Part shown: positions 59,105 through 64,000 of the stretch, piece after piece
Layout of the letters: every line of letters starts with the position of its first letter
Position numbering within the stretch: position 1 is the first letter of the stretch
NCBI GenBank assembly: GCA_964536985.1
Contig: CAZIBG010000004.1
Coordinates: forward strand, 8,735 to 72,734
Direction of reading: 5' to 3'
Length of the DNA: 64,000 bases
From: CAZIBG01 sp964536985
GTDB lineage: Bacteria; Patescibacteriota; Saccharimonadia; Saccharimonadales; AWTP1-31
Notes under the pieces: model-generated
What the model was told of the DNA's origin: nothing
The model's input: the letters and a program-made list of their open reading frames with translations, nothing else
Database searches by the model: none
Position numbers and translations under genes: made by a program

Positions 59105-59644
59105 ATGAAGATTACTTTTTTTGCACATAGCACCACAACCGACAACGAAGCTCATAATGCCACAGGCTGGTTGCAAGGAGAACTGTCTGCGAAGTGACTA
59201 GAACAGGCTAAGGCGCTTCCTGGACTGATTACTGATGATAGTTTCTCTGTTATTTTTACTTCTGATTTAAAACGGGCGATTGACTCTTCGGAGATTGGAT
59301 TTAAAGCAACGCACCCCATTCGAACAGATAGCCGATTACGAGAAGCAAACTACGGCGATCTAGATGGTACAAACAAAAGCTTCAAAAAAGATATGTCCAA
59401 GTTCATAAATACACCTTATCCTAATGGCGAAAGCTACAAGGATACCGAAGCTCGAATGCAATCTTTTCTTGACGAAGTCTATGATGAGTTTCCAGACGGA
59501 CATATTGCCATTATTGGACATGAGGCAACACAGCTGGATCTTGACGTTATTTGTGATGGACTTTCTTGGGAACGAGCAATTGCCGCCAACTGGCGCCCTG
59601 CACAAAAGTGGCAGCCAGGATGGACTTATACTTACAGCAAGTAG
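59105..59644 (+). pseudogene. Histidine phosphatase with one in-frame TGA
   Basis: From the ATG at 59105 the frame codes for a complete 179-residue histidine phosphatase except for TGA at codon 31 (59195-59197). The flanking residues are ELSAK-stop-LEQAKAL, where the family expects Gly (PLTExGxxQA), so one base change from GGA would explain it. Conserved parts are FFAHSTTTDN (catalytic His; RHG is AHS), SDLKRAIDSSEI, EANYGDLDG and IIGHEAT (second His). The remainder of 149 codons could start internally at 59393 or be read through. Either a real nonsense mutation, a sequencing error or recoding would fit. Confidence 0.8.
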
Positions 59645-59666
59645 TCCGTTATAAGCGTAAGCAAGG

Positions 59667-59672
59667 TATACT
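59667..59672 (+). promoter_or_regulatory. -10 element of the glycoside hydrolase gene, leaderless spacing
   Basis: TATACT, 6 nt from the ATG at 59679. Confidence 0.5.
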
Positions 59673-59678
59673 TGTATC

Positions 59679-61010
59679 ATGGATACCGACGAAGTTCTTC
59701 TTAAGCAGGCAGTATCAGTTTTAAAGAAGAACGATCAAAAGCTATACACTTCTCCAGCTGGAAACCTCTATCCGCATCAGTGGTTATGGGATAGCTGTTT
59801 TACTGCCATTGGCCTTCGGCATTGTGATGTAGACCGGGCCCAAACAGAACTTAAAAGTCTTCTGCGAGGTCAATGGACCAACGGCATGTTGCCCAACATG
59901 ATCTTTAGTGAAGCGGTCATGTACACACAGGATCGTAATGTTTGGCGAAGTCACCTATCTATATCAGCACCGGATGCCGTCAGCACGACTGGCATAACTC
60001 AACCCCCGATGTTGGCAGAAGCGATTGTACGTGTTGGTGAAAAATTAAAAAAAGCCGAACGACGTACTTGGTATGCCAGCATGTATCCTGCATTGGTAAG
60101 CTACCATCAATGGCTTTACCGCGAGCGTGACCCAAAACAGAGTGGTTTGACCCTACAAATCCATCCCTACGAGACGGGGCTCGACAGTACGCCACCATGG
60201 CTTGATCAACTTCATAAGCATCACAGGCCTTGGTGGGCTAGTTTTCTAGAAGCCACAAAACTGGTGAATGTAGTTAATCTGGTACGTAGAGATACACGCC
60301 ATGTACCACCCGGACAACGAATGGATAATATAGATGCGCTTCTGTACTACGATGTTATTCGTAAAATCCGTTCCAAGCACTACGAGGCTTCTCGAGTTCT
60401 AAAGAAATCTCAGTTCGCGATCCAGGACGTCACATTTAATAGTATTTTCGTTCGTGCCAACGATCATCTAGTTGCAATTGCCGAGCTATTAAATCGTGAT
60501 ATTCCAGAGGAACTGATGGAGAATATCCAGAAATCCCGCTTGGCACTAGAACAGCTGTGGGATAGCTACAGTGAACAATATTACTCCAAAAATTTTGCAA
60601 CAAGTAAGCTGATTCGAGTTCCTAGCATTGGCACGTTAATGCCTCTTTATGCGGGTAGTATCCCTAAGGAGCGAGCTGAAAAATTAGTAGCTATGCTCCA
60701 TAAAGAAAACATGTTTGACTCTGCCTTTCCCGTGGCAAGCGTACCAATTGGAGCTAAAGAGTTTAGTGAATTGCGATACTGGCAAGGACCAACATGGATA
60801 AACGCAAACTGGCTGATTGCTGACGGCTTGAGTCGCTATGGCTTTAATAAAGAGGCTAAGCACATCAGAGATTCATCGATTGAACTAGTTCGACAATCGG
60901 GTTGTTATGAGTATTTTTCGGCAATTGATGGTACGGCGGCAGGAGCAGAAGACTTTAGTTGGACTGCAGCTTTAATTATAGATTTTTGTGCCAATCGAAA
61001 AGATCGCTAG
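59679..61010 (+). CDS. MGH1-like (alpha/alpha)6 glycoside hydrolase
   Basis: The 443-residue protein resembles GH63/trehalase-like six-hairpin hydrolases, as in mannosylglycerate hydrolase: YPHQWLWDSCFTAIGLRH, GMLPNMIFSE, SAPDAVSTTGITQPP, HPYETGLDSTPPW and YWQGPTWINANWLIADGL. There is no signal peptide, so it is cytoplasmic and acts on a small glycoside or compatible solute. The substrate (mannosylglycerate, glucosylglycerate or trehalose) is a guess. Its end overlaps the convergent small gene by 35 nt. Confidence 0.85.
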   Translation: MDTDEVLLKQAVSVLKKNDQKLYTSPAGNLYPHQWLWDSCFTAIGLRHCDVDRAQTELKSLLRGQWTNGMLPNMIFSEAVMYTQDRNVWRSHLSISAPDAVSTTGITQPPMLAEAIVRVGEKLKKAERRTWYASMYPALVSYHQWLYRERDPKQSGLTLQIHPYETGLDSTPPWLDQLHKHHRPWWASFLEATKLVNVVNLVRRDTRHVPPGQRMDNIDALLYYDVIRKIRSKHYEASRVLKKSQFAIQDVTFNSIFVRANDHLVAIAELLNRDIPEELMENIQKSRLALEQLWDSYSEQYYSKNFATSKLIRVPSIGTLMPLYAGSIPKERAEKLVAMLHKENMFDSAFPVASVPIGAKEFSELRYWQGPTWINANWLIADGLSRYGFNKEAKHIRDSSIELVRQSGCYEYFSAIDGTAAGAEDFSWTAALIIDFCANRKDR

Positions 61011-61428
61011 CCTGAGCATCAACGTCATGCCAAATTTGCATACGTTGCTTGTGACTTGTACCTTCCAATTGATCGTAAAAACGGTCCATGCCCATGCTTC
61101 CAAGAACTGCCACTACACCTGCAGTGCGTTTTATGGTCTCTAATGGCCGTGTTGTGTGATATTTCCGGACATCTTGCCCAGCCTGGGTGTCGTCGAGCTC
61201 TGTATGACGGGTAACTACTTGGGTATCAAGCTCTACCAACAGTGGGTATGCTAGGTTCAGATCGTCACGATTTTCTTCAACAAATCTATCGACGGCGTAT
61301 GGAAGTCGAGTGTCGACATTTGCATCCTGAAAGGCATCGAATTGCGTAAAAGCATCGCTACGTGGCTGTTCACGCATGCTGGTTAGTAGTTGCTCTATAT
61401 CAGTGATATTTGACATGATTATAATCAT
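60976..61428 (-). CDS. Unknown small acidic protein
   Basis: The 150-residue protein is rich in Asp, Gln and Thr and mostly helical, and I do not recognise it. A VVAVLGSMGMDRF segment is the only hydrophobic stretch. Two starts are possible: ATG at 61428 or 61416. The promoter TAGACA-N17-TACAAT (-10 at 61447-61452) favours 61428. It overlaps the glycoside hydrolase gene at its 3' end by 35 nt, which is common in this compact genome. Confidence 0.55.
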   Translation of the reverse strand: MIIIMSNITDIEQLLTSMREQPRSDAFTQFDAFQDANVDTRLPYAVDRFVEENRDDLNLAYPLLVELDTQVVTRHTELDDTQAGQDVRKYHTTRPLETIKRTAGVVAVLGSMGMDRFYDQLEGTSHKQRMQIWHDVDAQASDLFDWHKNL

Positions 61429-61446
61429 TTACACAGGTAAAGACAT

Positions 61447-61475
61447 ATTGTAACACTATTTACTAAATTTGTCTA
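61447..61475 (-). promoter_or_regulatory. Promoter of the small acidic protein gene
   Basis: TAGACA (61470-61475), a 17-nt spacer and TACAAT (61447-61452) on the minus strand, about 18 nt upstream of the ATG. Confidence 0.45.
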
Positions 61476-61477
61476 TA

Positions 61478-62707
61478 CTATTCTTCGACGATATCAATGA
61501 GTTTTGGTTGGACTGCTTCTGCTGTACTAGTCGTCTTGTCGGCAAGTTGTTGAACCTTACTAAGCTTTCTTTCGATTGTACGACTTTTAGTGCTAGCACT
61601 GTCCAATGTATTTGTAGCTTGTACCAACTTGTCACGAGTTTTTTCTAGTAGATCTCCGAACTTACCAAACTCACCCTTAATACCGGTTAGTAGTTCCCAA
61701 ACCTGACCGGTCTGTTCGGCAATAGCGAGTGTTCGGAAGCCAAGCTGATAACTGTTAAGGATAGCGGCGATGGTAGTTGGCCCAGCAATAGTGACTCGGT
61801 ATTCAGACTGCAACATCTCGAAGAGTCCTGGCTCGCGGAGAATTTCGGCAAACATGCCCTCGGTGGGCACATACAAGACAGCAAAATCTGTTGTTCGCGG
61901 CGGAGAGATATATTTTGTCTTGATAGACTTTGCTTCGATCTTCACGCGGCTAACCATAGCTTTTTGCGCGGCTGCAGCAATATCGAGCTGTCCCTTTTCT
62001 TGAGCTACCACTAAACGTTGGTAATCTTCTAGCGGGAATTTAGCATCTATAGGCAAATAAATATGACCAGTCTCGGAACTCTTATCTGGTAAGCGTATTG
62101 CAAAATCGACGACGTCATTGGTTTTAGGATTAACTTTAACTTGTTTCTCGTAATGATCTTTGATGAATACCTGTTCCAAGAGACTTTCAAGCTGCACCTC
62201 ACCCCAAGTTCCACGTGTTTTAACATTGGTTAGAACTCGCTTAAAGTCACTGACATCACTCGCCAAGTTCTGCATCTCGCCAAGACCTTTGTGAACTAAT
62301 TCAAGCCTTTCGCTTACCATCTTAAAGCTTTCACTCAGACGTTTCTCTAGCGTACTCTGTAGCTTCTCGTCTACCGTATGACGCATTTTCTCTAACTTTT
62401 CGGCATTATCTTTTTGTAGAGATTCAAGCCGTGTTTCGACTGTTCGACGAATTGCTTCAAGTTTTTCGTCATTCTTATCACGTAGCTGATCAAGTCGTTT
62501 CTCTAGAGACTCTCTGCTTTGATTTAAGCCGCCAGTTAGCTCCTGACGAAGGTCTTTGTTAGCTTCTGTAAACTCTTTTCGATTACGCATGAATTCGTCA
62601 CGCATATCTGCACCCTGACCACCGTCGGCACGCTTGGACATGGCATACAGAACCCACAGCAATAATGCCGTATTAAGTATTCCAAAAATTACTACCACCA
62701 TATTCAT
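61478..62707 (-). CDS. rmuC: DNA recombination protein RmuC
   Basis: Limits inversion and recombination at repeats, probably as a nuclease. The 409-residue protein has an N-terminal membrane helix (about 3-22), a coiled coil to about 150, then the RmuC nuclease-like domain (GTWGEVQLESLLEQVF, VDFAIRLPDKS, YLPIDAKFPLEDYQRLV, FAVLYVPTEGMFAEIL). The D...ExK-type residues sit in DAKFPLED. TATACT at 62714-62719 ends 6 nt before the ATG. It follows the ZIP gene by 14 nt. Confidence 0.95.
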   Translation of the reverse strand: MNMVVVIFGILNTALLLWVLYAMSKRADGGQGADMRDEFMRNRKEFTEANKDLRQELTGGLNQSRESLEKRLDQLRDKNDEKLEAIRRTVETRLESLQKDNAEKLEKMRHTVDEKLQSTLEKRLSESFKMVSERLELVHKGLGEMQNLASDVSDFKRVLTNVKTRGTWGEVQLESLLEQVFIKDHYEKQVKVNPKTNDVVDFAIRLPDKSSETGHIYLPIDAKFPLEDYQRLVVAQEKGQLDIAAAAQKAMVSRVKIEAKSIKTKYISPPRTTDFAVLYVPTEGMFAEILREPGLFEMLQSEYRVTIAGPTTIAAILNSYQLGFRTLAIAEQTGQVWELLTGIKGEFGKFGDLLEKTRDKLVQATNTLDSASTKSRTIERKLSKVQQLADKTTSTAEAVQPKLIDIVEE

Positions 62708-62713
62708 ATCAAT

Positions 62714-62719
62714 AGTATA
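62714..62719 (-). promoter_or_regulatory. -10 element of rmuC, leaderless spacing
   Basis: TATACT on the minus strand, 6 nt from the rmuC ATG, within the 14-nt gap after the ZIP gene. Confidence 0.45.
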
Positions 62720-62721
62720 GC

Positions 62722-63594
62722 TTAATGGGCGTGTTCGGTCTTGTTCATAGTGCCGTGGTCGTGTCCTGGGTCGCCATGCGGAATACCTTCGGCATCAATG
62801 TGAATGTAAGATTCTGTTGCTTTAGTTTCTGGCTCCTCGTGTCCAATATAATTATGAGCAAGCTGGATCGAAATTGCTACCAAAGAAGCACCAAGTAACA
62901 TAAGTAATGGCTGAAGCTCTAGTAATCGCTTATTAGTAGCCTTCTCGTGGATGGTCGGAATGATATCGCTCATCGAGATATAAAGCAGGAATCCAGCACT
63001 CAGGCCCAAGAGAGCGCCTATTGGGAGTCCACTTTCCTTGCCGAGTGCAAACGTAATAACAGCAGTAATAGTTGTAGCTAAGGCACTCACTATATTAACT
63101 AGGAGAACTTTACCGCGGCTCATGCCTTTTGATAGCAAGAGACCAAAGTCGCCAATTTCCTGTGGGATTTCATGCGCTGCAACCGCAATAGTAGTTATGA
63201 TACCGGTTGGCACACTTATCAGAAATGCAGCAGCAATTGCGACACCGTCTAGCGCGTTATGAACCGTGTCGCCAATAATTATTAGTGGGATGGATGGGTC
63301 AGCATGTTCGTGTTGGTGGTGGTGATGGAACCAATGAAGAAATCGTTCAGCAAAGAAGAAGATCAGTATTCCCATTAAGGTTGCCGCCATAACTTGATCT
63401 ACGCTGGCCTCTTCTAGCCCATCTTTAAGTAAATCTAGAAACACCGCTGACAATAATGCCCCGGCGGCAAAAGGCGTTCCGTACAGAGCAAGTGTTTTTG
63501 CTCGTTTTTTACTGCTGAGGAGTAAAATTCCCCCAGCAAGCGAAAATAATCCGCCGATTAATGAAAAGAATATTATCTGTGCGTATGTAGCCAT
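62722..63594 (-). CDS. ZIP family metal transporter
   Basis: Imports zinc, iron or manganese. The 290-residue membrane protein has about eight helices, a His-rich loop (WFHHHHQHEHADPS, about 90-103), TM4 HNALDGVAIAAAF and TM5 AAHEIPQEIGDFGLL with the metal-binding His and Glu, and a His-rich tail (PHGDPGHDHG). The promoter TTGCAA-N17-TAAAAT lies about 30 nt upstream, with an inverted repeat over the -35. AAGGAA precedes the ATG. Confidence 0.92.
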   Translation of the reverse strand: MATYAQIIFFSLIGGLFSLAGGILLLSSKKRAKTLALYGTPFAAGALLSAVFLDLLKDGLEEASVDQVMAATLMGILIFFFAERFLHWFHHHHQHEHADPSIPLIIIGDTVHNALDGVAIAAAFLISVPTGIITTIAVAAHEIPQEIGDFGLLLSKGMSRGKVLLVNIVSALATTITAVITFALGKESGLPIGALLGLSAGFLLYISMSDIIPTIHEKATNKRLLELQPLLMLLGASLVAISIQLAHNYIGHEEPETKATESYIHIDAEGIPHGDPGHDHGTMNKTEHAH

Positions 63595-63621
63595 GAGGTT
63601 CCTTAATTAGCTTATGTCCAT

Positions 63622-63650
63622 ATTTTAGATTTTACATAAATGAGTTGCAA
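63622..63650 (-). promoter_or_regulatory. ZIP transporter promoter
   Basis: TTGCAA (63645-63650), a 17-nt spacer and TAAAAT (63622-63627) on the minus strand. Confidence 0.5.
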
Positions 63651-63661
63651 CTTTGTCGCAA
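63645..63661. promoter_or_regulatory. Operator-like inverted repeat over the ZIP -35
   Basis: TTGCAAC-TTT-GTCGCAA on the plus strand: 7-nt arms, a 3-nt spacer and one mismatch. It covers the -35 box, as a metalloregulator site would. It does not match Fur, Zur or MntR consensus closely. Confidence 0.45.
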
Positions 63662-63687
63662 ATAAATTTGATTTGTGCGATTGCTAT

Positions 63688-63727
63688 AAAAAACCAAGGA
63701 ACCCCGAGGAATACTCAGGGTTCATGG
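63688..63727 (-). terminator. Intrinsic terminator pointing at the ZIP gene
   Basis: GAACCC/GGGTTC outer stem (63699-63704 with 63718-63723) and GAG/CTC inner stem around a 5-nt loop. CCA/TGG extends it, and six T follow on the minus strand. It ends a short minus-strand transcript that begins somewhere between here and the tRNA. No gene is visible in that stretch. Confidence 0.6.
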
Positions 63728-63818
63728 GAAGCCTCACACTTCCTGTCTAAAGCTTATGCTTGTACAAAGACTATTGCAAGACCTAATAGTAAATAGTCAC
63801 ATATATCGTGCCGATGCG
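63728..63818. other. Gene-free stretch, possible short minus-strand RNA
   Basis: About 90 bases with no open frame. It contains a GGAAG/CTTCC hairpin on the plus strand (63727-63742). A weak minus-strand promoter (TTGCAA-N17-TAAGCT, 63751-63779) would feed the terminator. Nothing else is recognised. Confidence 0.3.
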
Positions 63819-63847
63819 TTCACAAATCCAGCCAATTAGGCTATAAT
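63819..63847 (+). promoter_or_regulatory. tRNA-Gln promoter
   Basis: TTCACA (63819-63824), a 17-nt spacer and perfect TATAAT (63842-63847), about 28 nt before the tRNA. Confidence 0.65.
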
Positions 63848-63875
63848 CAACCTCTGTAATTCAATTTATTACTAA

Positions 63876-63950
63876 TAGGGCGTGGCCAAGTGGTAAGGCA
63901 CCAGTTTTTGGTACTGGCATTCGGGGGTTCGAATCCCTCCGCCCTAGCCA
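63876..63950 (+). tRNA. tRNA-Gln, anticodon UUG
   Basis: Cloverleaf with a 7-bp acceptor stem (TAGGGCG/CGCCCTA), D arm, anticodon stem CCAGT/ACTGG around a loop with TTG, and T arm GGGGGTTCGAATCCCTC-type. CCA is encoded. The first pair is U1-A72, which bacterial GatCAB uses to accept mischarged Glu-tRNA-Gln. It pairs functionally with the gatCAB operon at 27297-30869. Confidence 0.97.
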
Positions 63951-63954
63951 AGTT

Positions 63955-63994
63955 ATCCGTTTTTGTTTTTGTTAACGTAAAAACCTCATTTATA
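63955..63994 (+). terminator. Weak AT-rich hairpin after tRNA-Gln
   Basis: GTTTTT/AAAAAC-like pairing with T tracts follows the tRNA. It could be a terminator but has no GC stem. Confidence 0.25.
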
Positions 63995-64000
63995 CCTGTT

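Noticed and set aside
59195..59197. UGA read as glycine genome-wide, as in SR1/Gracilibacteria
   Set aside because: TGA ends many intact genes here (radA, rnhB, gatA, gatC, GDPD), at the expected protein ends and inside ATGA or GTGA overlaps.
1..64000. CRISPR arrays, insertion sequences, prophage or integrase sites
   Set aside because: No direct-repeat arrays, transposase or integrase genes and no duplicated gene ends were seen.

Overview
The window reads as a compact chromosomal segment of a Patescibacteria/CPR bacterium, most likely Saccharibacteria (TM7). This is an inference from gene content and layout: very short intergenic gaps, few biosynthetic genes, a GatCAB amidotransferase beside a U1-A72 tRNA-Gln, a pilus ATPase, a VirB4-like ATPase with unknown partners, split transketolase, and no transposons, prophage or CRISPR. 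TGA serves as an ordinary stop in many genes (radA, rnhB, gatA, gatC, the GDPD gene), so this is not a lineage with UGA read as glycine.

Layout. 1-3075 (minus): tyrS, a methyltransferase and the first 310 codons of recG. 3201-6239 (plus): a class A penicillin-binding protein. 6245-12490 (minus): nusA, clpC (with a CIRCE operator), a membrane-anchored zincin-like protein and radA. 12624-15203 (plus): M1 aminopeptidase. 15196-16613 (minus): rplS, a terminator, then rnhB-yraN. 16678-17811 (plus): malic enzyme. 17821-18450 (minus): a small membrane protein behind a pseudoknotted, riboswitch-like leader. 18469-26394: pilB, a SpoU methyltransferase, a CAP-domain surface protein, dnaE and a two-gene envelope operon. 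26430-34682 (minus): a VirB4-like ATPase, two tandem beta-helix paralogues, gatC-gatA-(116 aa)-gatB and an orphan MOSC protein. 34786-37883: an alpha/beta hydrolase and uvrB. 37924-46353 (mostly minus): carbon metabolism in two clusters, aldolase-PfkB kinase-(412 aa unknown)-LOG-like and GAPDH-RpiB-Rpe-TktN-TktC. 46435-52552: pyrophosphatase, Nudix and methyltransferase genes, GDPD and flavin reductase, glutaredoxin-thioredoxin reductase, FKBP. 52559-57872 (minus): pheS-pheT-ABC exporter. 58065-61010 (plus): EF-hand lipoprotein, yajQ, a histidine phosphatase broken by one TGA, a glycoside hydrolase. 60976-64000: a small unknown protein, rmuC, a ZIP transporter with an operator-like repeat, and tRNA-Gln(UUG).

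How the genes work together. Translation and its fidelity (TyrRS, PheRS, GatCAB with tRNA-Gln, L19, RNA methyltransferases), repair and replication (RecG, RadA, UvrB, RmuC, DnaE, RNase HII, YraN), envelope and surface (PBP, CAP protein, PilB, VirB4-like ATPase, lipoprotein), redox (TrxB, glutaredoxin, flavin reductase) and a truncated central metabolism (lower glycolysis plus the non-oxidative pentose phosphate pathway, malic enzyme, pyrophosphatase).

Two regulatory themes stand out. First, about 19 genes have a sigma70-type -10 hexamer ending only 6-9 nt before the start codon, which predicts leaderless mRNAs and corrects several start codons; downstream operon genes carry AAGGAG-type Shine-Dalgarno sites. 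Second, some genes carry real 5' leaders, of which the one at 18296-18414 is the best candidate for an undescribed regulatory RNA.
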